Source: Tissierellia bacterium (GTDB lineage: Bacteria; Bacillota_A; Clostridia; Tissierellales; Peptoniphilaceae). Taken from it: a stretch of DNA of 5,767 bases. Every line of letters starts with the position of its first letter. Position 1 is the first letter of the stretch. Shown one piece after another: positions 1 to 5,649 of this stretch. The notes beneath the pieces are model-generated. The model was not told the origin of the DNA. It ran no database searches and saw only the letters and a list, made by a program, of their open reading frames with translations. The position numbers and the translations under genes are program-made. The stretch spans positions 1 to 5,767 of the forward strand of contig JAAYEN010000062.1 in the NCBI GenBank assembly GCA_012728775.1, written 5' to 3'.

Positions 1-881
1 AACCATTCTTTGTTGAAAGTTCCATCTTCAATTTCTTGGTATCTTTCTTCTAAGAAAGATCTTATACTTGAAGAATCAAATTTTCCAAAGCTTCTCAATT
101 GCCCATATTGGCTAGTTCTAGAGTGAAGTGGAAGTTGTTTGAATAGTCCCATTTCTGCTGCTTTTCTCATCATTACTTCTGGTTCGTGGGACATAAACAT
201 TTCAGTTAAAACAGCTTCTGAAGGATGTCCTTTTTCAATTTCAAGTTTATATGCTTCGATAAAAATATTGTATATAATTGGCCAAATTCCTTGCTCTGCC
301 ATCAAGTCTAAATAAGTTTCATCATTAAAAGTAACTTCGATTGCACCTTGTTTTGTTGATCCTAAAGCCTTCGCAAGGGCAACTGCAATTTCTTTTGCCT
401 TACCAGTGTAGTCTTGTTCTACACTAACGAAAGTTGGGAAGCCTTCTCCAGCTTCATAAAGTTCTCTAACCCCTTCTCCAATCATTCTAGGAGCAACCAT
501 AATTATATCTAGATTTTCAGCTGGAACTATGTTTTTGAAAGTAATATTGTATGCTGAAGAGAAGTTAATTGCTGCACCTTCTTTTAGATTTGGCTCAAAA
601 ACCTCTTCATAAATATCTGAAGCTACTTCATCAGGAATAAGCATAAATATGATATCAGACATTTTAATTGCTTCGTCCATGGGATAAACTTTAAAGCCAT
701 CTTCTTCTGCTTGATGATAGGATGCGTCTCTAATGCTACCTACGATTACATTTTCAATTCCACTATCTCTTAGATTAAGAGCTTGACTTCTTCCTTGATT
801 TCCATAGCCTATAATTGAAATTACCTTATCCTTTAGTATCTCAATGTCAGCATCGTTGTCATAATAAATTTTAGTTTCCAT
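1..881 (-). CDS. Divergent ketol-acid reductoisomerase (KARI)-like protein, 3' end cut by window edge
   Basis: Reading leftward from ATG 879-881, 293 codons are open and no stop appears before the window edge; normal class I KARIs have about 330-340 residues. Seen: the KARI-type start (YYDNDADIEIL), the Rossmann motif GYGNQGRSQALNLRDSG (25-41), the cofactor loop after VG (47-48), about one residue shorter than usual, then the knotted domain with D192 and E196 (DLMAEQ), E227/E233 and S254 (SRTSQYG). KARI normally makes dihydroxy acids from acetohydroxy acids with Mg2+ and NAD(P)H. Odd: the catalytic His of the HGFN motif (E. coli His132) is Ser109, and the Lys of APKGPG (Lys155) is Arg132 in APRMIG. 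The second-domain glutamates are spaced six apart instead of four. It is the third gene of the operon, 28 nt after the carrier, with RBS AAGGAG. Family membership is secure; the reaction is not. Reduction of a 2-oxoacid made by the upstream lyase is inference. Confidence 0.85.
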   Translation of the reverse strand, partial: METKIYYDNDADIEILKDKVISIIGYGNQGRSQALNLRDSGIENVIVGSIRDASYHQAEEDGFKVYPMDEAIKMSDIIFMLIPDEVASDIYEEVFEPNLKEGAAINFSSAYNITFKNIVPAENLDIIMVAPRMIGEGVRELYEAGEGFPTFVSVEQDYTGKAKEIAVALAKALGSTKQGAIEVTFNDETYLDLMAEQGIWPIIYNIFIEAYKLEIEKGHPSEAVLTEMFMSHEPEVMMRKAAEMGLFKQLPLHSRTSQYGQLRSFGKFDSSSIRSFLEERYQEIEDGTFNKEW

Positions 882-887
882 TTTTTT

Positions 888-893
888 CTCCTT
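888..893 (-). promoter_or_regulatory. Ribosome binding site of the KARI-like gene
   Basis: On the minus strand AAGGAG lies six A residues before ATG 879-881. It sits in the 28-nt gap after the carrier stop codon. No promoter or terminator is visible in that gap, so the gene is expected to be co-transcribed with the carrier. Confidence 0.8.
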
Positions 894-909
894 AATAATT
901 AATTTTATT

Positions 910-2289
910 CTACTCTAATTCAACTGCATCTTCATCTGCATATTGATCAATACCTTGTTTTTCTTCCGGAGTCCTCATGAATCCGAAAATTATTGTAGCC
1001 ATTGTCACAGCAAATAATATATAAATGTAATAAACGTGTGGTATAATTTCTGCTGGAGATAGTCCAGTAAGCGACATACAAAGCATTACTTGTCCTCCAT
1101 GAGGAATTAAACCTTGAACCAAACATGAAAATATATCTAGTAAGCTAGCTACTCTTTTTCTTGCTATGTTATATTGTTTTGCTATGTTTAATGCTAATGG
1201 TGCAGATACAATAATTGCAATCGTATTATTAGCCAAAGCAAAGTCTAAAGCTGCTACTAATGTACCAATTCCAATCTCAGCACCTTTTCTACTTTTAATG
1301 TTCTTGGTAATATTATTAAGTAACCAGTCGATGCCACCGTAATGGCTAGCAAGCCCTGTAAGTCCTCTGACAAGTAGAGAAACTATTGAGACGCCGTACA
1401 TTCCACTCATACCTGATTGAGCAGCTTGCGCTAATGTAATAATGTCTGCATTACCATTTAATAAACCTATTATTGATGCTAATACTGTTCCTAATAATAA
1501 TACTGTTATTACGTTCATTCCTGCAATCGCAGTCACTAGTACAACTATATAAGGAATAATGTCAATAATATTATATGCGAAATCTCCTGCTATCTCCCCT
1601 GCAGATCCAGTTACACTATATATTATTACTGTAGCTAAAGCTGCTATTCCTGCAATTAGTCCATTCATTCTAAACTTATCTTTCATCTCAGCTCCAACAC
1701 CTCTGGTTGCTGCTATTGTTGTATCCGAAATTATAGATAGGTTATCACCGAACATAGCTCCGCCTAATACTGTAGCTATTGCTACTCCTACGTTTAGACC
1801 AGCTGCTTCTGCTACTCCAACTGCTATAGGTCCTATTGCTGCTATAGTCCCCATAGAAGTCCCCATTGCCGTAGCTATGAAAGCTGATATTATAAATAAT
1901 CCAGCAAAAAGAAATTTCTTTGGAACTAATGTAAGTCCTAAGTTTACAACTGATTCTACTCCTCCAGTAGCTTTAGTAACTCCTGAAAATGCTCCAGCTA
2001 AAAGGAATATAAGTATCATTAGGATTACGCCTGGTTGTCCTGCTGATTCGCAAAATAAATCAAATTTAGTGTCTAATTTATCTTTACCAATAAAGACTGA
2101 TACCATTATTGCTACTAATAGTGCTGTTTCTCTAGGTATCTTTTTAAAAGGTTCTTCTACTCCTAAAGCTGTAAATATTAGGCCTGCGCCTAAGTATAGA
2201 GCTAAAAATACTAGTAGAGGAACGAAGGCTATCGGTCCTAGATATTTATCATTGAAATCTAATGTTTCTTTTTTATTGTCTTCGCTCAT
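910..2289 (-). CDS. NhaC-family Na+/H+ antiporter-type carrier, possibly a methionine (MetT-like) or other amino-acid transporter
   Basis: This 459-residue inner-membrane protein is of normal NhaC-family length, with many hydrophobic segments between about residues 18 and 438 and charged cytoplasm-like ends. Family signatures seen: GTSMGTIAAIGPIAVGVAEA (143-162), FGDNLSIISDTTIAATRG (180-197), ALDFALANNT (347-356) and GLIPHGGQ (393-400). Members exchange Na+ with H+ or with organic solutes; comparative genomics has assigned NhaC-type proteins called MetT to methionine uptake. It is the second gene of the operon, between the lyase (31-nt gap) and the KARI-like gene (28-nt gap), which favours import of the lyase substrate or export of a product over plain pH homeostasis. 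The start at 2287-2289 is supported by AAAGGAG seven nt upstream. The family call is firm; substrate is inferred only from context. Confidence 0.88.
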   Translation of the reverse strand: MSEDNKKETLDFNDKYLGPIAFVPLLVFLALYLGAGLIFTALGVEEPFKKIPRETALLVAIMVSVFIGKDKLDTKFDLFCESAGQPGVILMILIFLLAGAFSGVTKATGGVESVVNLGLTLVPKKFLFAGLFIISAFIATAMGTSMGTIAAIGPIAVGVAEAAGLNVGVAIATVLGGAMFGDNLSIISDTTIAATRGVGAEMKDKFRMNGLIAGIAALATVIIYSVTGSAGEIAGDFAYNIIDIIPYIVVLVTAIAGMNVITVLLLGTVLASIIGLLNGNADIITLAQAAQSGMSGMYGVSIVSLLVRGLTGLASHYGGIDWLLNNITKNIKSRKGAEIGIGTLVAALDFALANNTIAIIVSAPLALNIAKQYNIARKRVASLLDIFSCLVQGLIPHGGQVMLCMSLTGLSPAEIIPHVYYIYILFAVTMATIIFGFMRTPEEKQGIDQYADEDAVELE

Positions 2290-2296
2290 ATCTGTT

Positions 2297-2303
2297 CTCC
2301 TTT
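2297..2303 (-). promoter_or_regulatory. Ribosome binding site of the NhaC-family gene
   Basis: Minus-strand AAAGGAG is separated by seven nt (AACAGAT) from ATG 2287-2289. It fixes the start of the carrier within the 31-nt gap after the lyase stop codon. Confidence 0.8.
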
Positions 2304-2320
2304 AATACGAGAATTGTATT

Positions 2321-3544
2321 TTAAATTTGTTTAAAACTATTTTCGAAGTCTTCAATTAGATCTTCTGCACTTTCTAATCCGACTGAAAGTCTTATTAGGC
2401 CGTCTGTTATACCTATTTTTTCTCTTTCTTCTTTTGGTACACTAGCATGTGTCATACTTGCTGGGTGTTCTACCAATGTATCAGGGTCTCCCAAACTCAC
2501 TGCAATTGATGGAATTGTAAGATTATTTACTAATTTCTTACCAGCTTCAAAAGCGCTCATACCTTTTACATCATCTTTTAATTCAAACGCAAGCATTCCT
2601 CCATACATTTCATTCATTTGAACTTTCGCTATCTCGTGTCCTGGATGGGACTCAAGGCCTGGGTAGTGTACTTTTTCAACATATTCATGTCCTTCTAAGA
2701 ATTGAGCTATTTTCATTGCGTTTTCGCAGTGTAGTTTTACTCTGATATCTAAAGTTTTCATCCCTCTTAATACTAAGTATGAATTAAATGGACTTGGAGG
2801 AGTTCCGTTTAATTTTGTTACTCCTATTCCTCTTATAATTGCAATATCTTCAGCTTTTCCTATTACAACTCCGCCTATAACGTCTCCATGTCCGTTAAGA
2901 TATTTAGTTACACTATGTACTACTATATCAGCGCCTAATGCTAGTGGAAATTGTACTGGAGGTGGTGCAAATGTAGAGTCTACAACTACTTTTATATCTC
3001 CTGCTTCATGAGCTATTTCTGCTATAGCTTTTATATCTGCAACAGCCATTGTAGGATTAGCAGGTGATTCTAAATAAACTATTTTTGTGTTTTCTTTTAT
3101 TGCTTTTCTAACATTTTCTGCATCAGTTACATCAACAAAAGATACTTCTATCCCAAAATGCTCCATGTTAGTTCTCATTAACACATCTGTTCCACCGTAT
3201 AATGTATCACTAGTTACTATATGATCTCCTGTCCTTAGTAAACCAACCATTGTCGAGCCAATTGCTCCCATCCCTGAAGCAGTCGCTACGCAATCTTCTC
3301 CGCCTTCAATGATTGCACATTTTTCTTCTAATGCTCTATTTGTTGGATTGCCGCCTCTACTATAAACAAAACCTGGAATTGATTTATCAAACTTTCCCGC
3401 TCCTTCTTCAACTGTTTCAAAACAGAAAGTCGATGTTTGATATATGGGAGTCGCCAATGCACCTGTTCCTTTATCAAATGCTTGACCACCATGAATCACT
3501 TTTGTAGAAAATCTTTTTTCTCTCCAGTTTACTTTTGTACTCAT
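2321..3544 (-). CDS. PLP-dependent Cys/Met metabolism enzyme, methionine gamma-lyase-like
   Basis: This 407-residue cytosolic enzyme has the length of the methionine gamma-lyase/cystathionine gamma-lyase family (fold type I PLP). Seen: YSRGGNPTNR (61-70, phosphate contact from the neighbouring subunit), SGMGA (90-94, PLP phosphate loop), Y116 stacking on PLP, D189 (DSTFAPP, ring nitrogen), S211 and T213, Schiff-base Lys214 in SVTKYLNGHGD, the GMKTLDIR segment (261-268), HPASMTH (360-366) and carboxylate-binding R385 (IRLSVG). GHGD and the overall match point to methionine gamma-lyase, which gives methanethiol, ammonia and 2-oxobutyrate. Against this, the Cys116-Lys240-Asp241 set typical of that enzyme is Gly118, Thr and Lys here (about 243-244), so cystathionine, homocysteine or an O-acylhomoserine remain possible substrates. 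It is first in the operon and starts at 3542-3544 behind GAGGAGG. Confidence 0.85.
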   Translation of the reverse strand: MSTKVNWREKRFSTKVIHGGQAFDKGTGALATPIYQTSTFCFETVEEGAGKFDKSIPGFVYSRGGNPTNRALEEKCAIIEGGEDCVATASGMGAIGSTMVGLLRTGDHIVTSDTLYGGTDVLMRTNMEHFGIEVSFVDVTDAENVRKAIKENTKIVYLESPANPTMAVADIKAIAEIAHEAGDIKVVVDSTFAPPPVQFPLALGADIVVHSVTKYLNGHGDVIGGVVIGKAEDIAIIRGIGVTKLNGTPPSPFNSYLVLRGMKTLDIRVKLHCENAMKIAQFLEGHEYVEKVHYPGLESHPGHEIAKVQMNEMYGGMLAFELKDDVKGMSAFEAGKKLVNNLTIPSIAVSLGDPDTLVEHPASMTHASVPKEEREKIGITDGLIRLSVGLESAEDLIEDFENSFKQI

Positions 3545-3553
3545 ATTCTGAAT

Positions 3554-3560
3554 CCTCCTC
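3554..3560 (-). promoter_or_regulatory. Ribosome binding site of the lyase gene
   Basis: GAGGAGG on the minus strand lies nine nt before ATG 3542-3544. It is a near-consensus site and the strongest in the window, suggesting efficient translation of the first operon gene. Confidence 0.8.
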
Positions 3561-3594
3561 TAATTTTTAAACTACTTTTTTAGCTTTCGTTACA

Positions 3595-3622
3595 TCTTCT
3601 ACAATTTCCTATTAATAGAAGA
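3595..3622 (-). promoter_or_regulatory. Hairpin in the untranslated leader of the lyase operon
   Basis: TCTTCTA (3595-3601) and TAGAAGA (3616-3622) are perfect 7-nt complements around a 14-nt spacer. A separate perfect 10-bp palindrome, CTATTAATAG (3609-3618), overlaps it, so two alternative pairings are possible. If transcription starts near 3644, both lie in a leader of about 100 nt. No known riboswitch or T-box was recognised. It may equally be a DNA site or chance in AT-rich sequence. Confidence 0.3.
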
Positions 3623-3650
3623 ATAAAAGCCTTACCCTTGACTTTGAATG

Positions 3651-3659
3651 ATTATATCA
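3651..3659 (-). promoter_or_regulatory. Extended -10 promoter of the lyase-carrier-KARI operon
   Basis: The minus strand reads TGATATAAT: a perfect TATAAT with the TGn extension. At the usual 17-nt distance the -35 hexamer would be TATATC (3674-3679), a poor match, so the promoter probably relies on the extended -10, an activator, or both. The predicted start is near 3644, about 100 nt before the lyase ATG. A second TATAAT at 3667-3672 (minus) is an alternative but also lacks a -35. Confidence 0.5.
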
Positions 3660-3676
3660 AAAACTAATTATAAGAT

Positions 3677-3696
3677 ATATGTTACATGTAATATAT
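3677..3696. promoter_or_regulatory. Candidate operator: 20-bp inverted repeat in the divergent promoter region
   Basis: ATATGTTACATGTAATATAT is a palindrome with one mismatched pair (G/T, inside the ATAT ends) around a perfect TTACATGTAA core (3682-3691). It overlaps the presumed -35 region of the operon promoter and abuts the weak -35 of the divergent regulator gene, so one site could serve both directions. Binding by the adjacent CdaR-type regulator is inferred from position only. Confidence 0.45.
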
Positions 3697-3723
3697 CGAA
3701 ATCGTTTTATTGCTTTTTATTAT
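3696..3723 (+). promoter_or_regulatory. Weak candidate promoter of the CdaR-type regulator
   Basis: TCGAAA (3696-3701, four of six matches to the -35 consensus), a 16-nt spacer, then TATTAT (3718-3723, five of six matches to the -10). The predicted start near 3730 leaves a leader of about 25 nt before the preferred ATG at 3755. In such AT-rich DNA this is only a candidate; its position beside the palindrome fits autoregulation. Confidence 0.3.
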
Positions 3724-3744
3724 GTTTTGTGTAACAATATATTC

Positions 3745-3750
3745 AGGTGA
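3745..3750 (+). promoter_or_regulatory. Ribosome binding site deciding the regulator start
   Basis: AGGTGA lies four nt before ATG 3755-3757. The reading frame is open further up, to TTG 3710 and ATG 3722, but those codons have no Shine-Dalgarno sequence and would add 15 or 11 residues ahead of the point where the conserved regulator domain begins. Confidence 0.6.
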
Positions 3751-3754
3751 TAAT

Positions 3755-4876
3755 ATGGATATTTCAAAAAATTTAGCACATCAAATTGTAAATAATATAA
3801 AGGGGATCATCCATCAAGATTTGAACTTTATGGACCGTCAAGGTATGATAATTGCTTCTACTAATCCTAATCGTGTAAACACATTTCATGAAGCTGCAAA
3901 AGCTTGTGTTGATAGGAAAAGGATTATTGTTATAGAATACGATAATCAATATAGAGGTTCTAAAAAAGGAATTAATATTCCAGTTGAATTTGAAAATGAT
4001 ATCATTGGAGTTATAGGTATTACTGGAAAAAGAGATGAAGTTGAACAATATGGAACCATTATCAAAAAGATGACTGAAATACTCTTAAAAGAAGAATGGA
4101 TAAAAGAAAATGAAACCCAAAAACGAGATAACTATAGAAATTTGTTGGAAGGAATTATATACGATAGATTCAAAGATGTAAATTTAATGTATTCTATCGA
4201 TGAAAACGCCTTAAAGCATATAGCCGTTTCTAAACCCTTCAAAAGTTATTTAAATACAGAACTTGTTGATAAAGTTTTAAATATTTTAGATTCTTATTTT
4301 CATAATAATAATAATAATATTTTATATTCATTTGTGTACCAAGAATTAGTTATATTATTTATGGATAACAGCAAAATATCAATCGAAAGATTCTTAAAAG
4401 CAATCATTCAAAGTACCAATGAAATTTTAAAATTAGAAATTGCATTTGGAGTATCCAGCCCTTTTTCTGACTTAAATTCATCTAATACATATTTTAATCA
4501 AGCCCTATCTTCCCATGATTGGCAAAGAAAATATGAGAAGAAGGAAGACTCAATTTTATTTTATGAAGATATGGATTTGGGAATTTTGTTAACGGATATT
4601 TCAACAAAAAATCGTATTAATTTTTCTAACAAAGTATTAAAAAATCTTTCAGAAGAAGAAATAGAATTTTATCATAATTTGCTTAATATTTATGGTAATA
4701 ATAACGGAAGCATCAAATCAATATCTGAAGAATTATTTATGCATAAAAATACTATTCAATATCGATTGAATAGACTCTACGAATTAACAGGATATAATCC
4801 TAGGGAGTATAATGGATATACCATCTTGAAACTCGCCTTTTTGTTACTTGATGATTCCGAATCACTTTCTCTTTAA
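3755..4876 (+). CDS. CdaR-family (sugar-diacid/PucR-type) transcriptional regulator
   Basis: This 373-residue cytosolic DNA-binding protein has the usual length and three-part layout of CdaR regulators. Residues about 3-135 are a diacid-recognition domain, with MDRQGMIIASTNPNR (26-40), TFHEAA (43-48) and KGINIPVEFENDIIGVIGITG (71-91), including the 'GVIGITG' signature. Residues about 140-280 are the variable linker domain, with IAFGVSSPF (229-237) followed by the family's alanine-containing helix. Residues about 304-362 are the PucR-type helix-turn-helix, with SISEELFMHKNTIQYRLNR (322-340) as recognition region. Known members (E. coli CdaR) activate genes in response to glycerate and sugar diacids. 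It is divergent from the lyase operon with 210 bp between the starts, so it probably controls that operon; its ligand here is unknown. The start at 3755 is preferred over TTG 3710 for its RBS. A run of five Asn (183-187) comes from an AAT repeat. Confidence 0.88.
   Translation: MDISKNLAHQIVNNIKGIIHQDLNFMDRQGMIIASTNPNRVNTFHEAAKACVDRKRIIVIEYDNQYRGSKKGINIPVEFENDIIGVIGITGKRDEVEQYGTIIKKMTEILLKEEWIKENETQKRDNYRNLLEGIIYDRFKDVNLMYSIDENALKHIAVSKPFKSYLNTELVDKVLNILDSYFHNNNNNILYSFVYQELVILFMDNSKISIERFLKAIIQSTNEILKLEIAFGVSSPFSDLNSSNTYFNQALSSHDWQRKYEKKEDSILFYEDMDLGILLTDISTKNRINFSNKVLKNLSEEEIEFYHNLLNIYGNNNGSIKSISEELFMHKNTIQYRLNRLYELTGYNPREYNGYTILKLAFLLLDDSESLSL
4302..4320 (+). repeat. AAT trinucleotide microsatellite inside the regulator gene
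   Basis: Five in-frame AAT codons flanked by AT at each end encode five consecutive Asn residues in the linker between the sensor and DNA-binding domains. Changes by whole units would alter linker length without a frameshift. Confidence 0.7.
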
Positions 4877-4879
4877 ATA

Positions 4880-4922
4880 AAAAGATACATTTTATCTTCT
4901 CAAACTATAAAATGTATCTTTT
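4880..4922. terminator. Hairpin between convergent genes, probable bidirectional terminator
   Basis: The arms 4880-4895 and 4907-4922 are perfect 16-nt complements with an 11-nt loop (4896-4906). The stem starts four nt after the regulator stop codon. It ends in four A/T pairs, so each transcript has a short U run at the 3' side; the minus strand continues TTTTTATTT, the plus strand does not continue in T. The stem is AT-rich and lacks a GC core, so efficiency is uncertain. It covers the last codons and the stop of the membrane-protein gene on the minus strand. Confidence 0.65.
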
Positions 4923-5539
4923 ACGCTTTCATGTTTTACTGATTTAGGCTCAAACTTCATTAAATCAAAAATCCATTGAACTATAATGCCCGTAAAGACT
5001 GCACCTAGTACAGTTGCTAATCCGAAACTTCCTCCTAATATTGCACCCATTATAACCACAACAACTTCTACTAAAGATTTTGCATGCCCCATTTTTAGAC
5101 CTGTCTTTTTCGATAAAGCTAGGTTAAATGAATCTCTAGGGCCTGATCCCAAGCCTGTTTTCATATAAAAGTAACTGGCAAACCCTAACAATACCATTCC
5201 AATTAATAAGTACAATAAACCCATAAATAAGGTGGTTTGCACTTTAAATATTCCTGAGTTCATATGTATTTGAACAAATGTGCCTACAAATAGACCATTT
5301 ACAATAGTTCCTATTCCCAAAGGTTCTCCAGAAATCATTGCAACTACCATCATTATAACTGATACTATAATGCTCATATATCCCAAACTAATTCCAGAAA
5401 TCTTACTCAAACCATCATGAAATACATTCCACGCATCCATTCCAATACCGCAAAATATTATAAAAGTAAGGGCTAATCCATATAGATATATACCAAAAAA
5501 TAAAACGATAACTCGTTTTATCAAATTATTCTTGTTCAT
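4892..5539 (-). CDS. YczE/YitT-like integral membrane protein with internal duplication
   Basis: This 215-residue protein has at least five strongly hydrophobic segments: about 8-30, 53-70, 76-92, 103-125, 153-171 and 174-194. It resembles the YczE/YyaS/YitT group of small membrane proteins, whose transported substrate, if any, is not established. The halves are clearly related: residues 31-90 and 129-188 align over 60 positions without a gap, each beginning GxG (GIGMDAWNVF, GLGSGPRDSF), passing through LSK and ending in VGTFVQ or TGIIVQ. The start at 5537-5539 is supported by GGAG five nt upstream and by a good promoter at 5584-5612. The gene converges on the CdaR-type regulator and shares its terminator hairpin. 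It lies downstream of a DauR-like regulator but has its own promoter. Function is unknown; only the family call is made. Confidence 0.8.
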   Translation of the reverse strand: MNKNNLIKRVIVLFFGIYLYGLALTFIIFCGIGMDAWNVFHDGLSKISGISLGYMSIIVSVIMMVVAMISGEPLGIGTIVNGLFVGTFVQIHMNSGIFKVQTTLFMGLLYLLIGMVLLGFASYFYMKTGLGSGPRDSFNLALSKKTGLKMGHAKSLVEVVVVIMGAILGGSFGLATVLGAVFTGIIVQWIFDLMKFEPKSVKHESVKDTFYSLRR

Positions 5540-5583
5540 ACTAACTCCATGTTTTAATTATAAATTCTATTTATTATATTTTT

Positions 5584-5612
5584 ATATTAACCTAAAACAT
5601 TTTTTACGTCAA
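5584..5612 (-). promoter_or_regulatory. Sigma-A-type promoter of the YczE-like gene
   Basis: The minus strand has TTGACG (5607-5612, five of six consensus), exactly 17 nt of spacer, and TAATAT (5584-5589). The predicted start near 5577 leaves a leader of about 38 nt before ATG 5537-5539. The -35 lies just beyond the terminator of the preceding gene, so the membrane protein is likely transcribed independently. Confidence 0.6.
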
Positions 5613-5617
5613 TTATA

Positions 5618-5643
5618 TAAAAAACTAGCATAAGCTGGCTTTC
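5618..5643 (-). terminator. Rho-independent terminator of the DauR-like gene
   Basis: On the minus strand GAAAGCCAGC (5634-5643), loop TTAT (5630-5633) and GCTAGTTTTT (5620-5629) form a stem with one C/A mismatch and G-U pairs, running into six T residues. It begins seven nt after the stop codon at 5650-5652, the expected place for a terminator. Confidence 0.6.
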
Positions 5644-5649
5644 TAAATA

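Noticed and set aside
1..881. Calling the KARI-like gene a standard ilvC of branched-chain biosynthesis
   Set aside because: Two catalytic residues are replaced, and the context is a lyase and carrier, with no other ilv or leu genes in view.
1559..2305. A 248-codon open frame on the plus strand, opposite the NhaC-family gene
   Set aside because: It is a shadow of the carrier, whose motifs, RBS and membrane pattern are clear. The antisense translation shows no recognisable domain and has no convincing RBS.
3313..3507. A 64-codon open frame on the plus strand within the lyase gene
   Set aside because: It lies wholly opposite conserved PLP-enzyme motifs and has no domain of its own.
3545..3650. 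A SAM riboswitch (S-box) or T-box in the leader of the lyase operon
   Set aside because: The leader of about 100 nt is AT-rich, lacks the conserved cores of these RNAs, and shows no terminator hairpin with a T run.
3710..3754. An upstream TTG (3710) or ATG (3722) start for the regulator
   Set aside because: Neither has a Shine-Dalgarno sequence, and the extra residues precede the domain start. ATG 3755 has AGGTGA four nt upstream.
3773..4048. A 91-codon open frame on the minus strand opposite the regulator's sensor domain
   Set aside because: It is low-complexity, rich in Asn, Phe and Ile, and antisense to a well-conserved domain.
4986..5168. A 60-codon open frame on the plus strand opposite the membrane-protein gene
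   Set aside because: It is a shadow of a gene that has a clear promoter, RBS and repeat structure.
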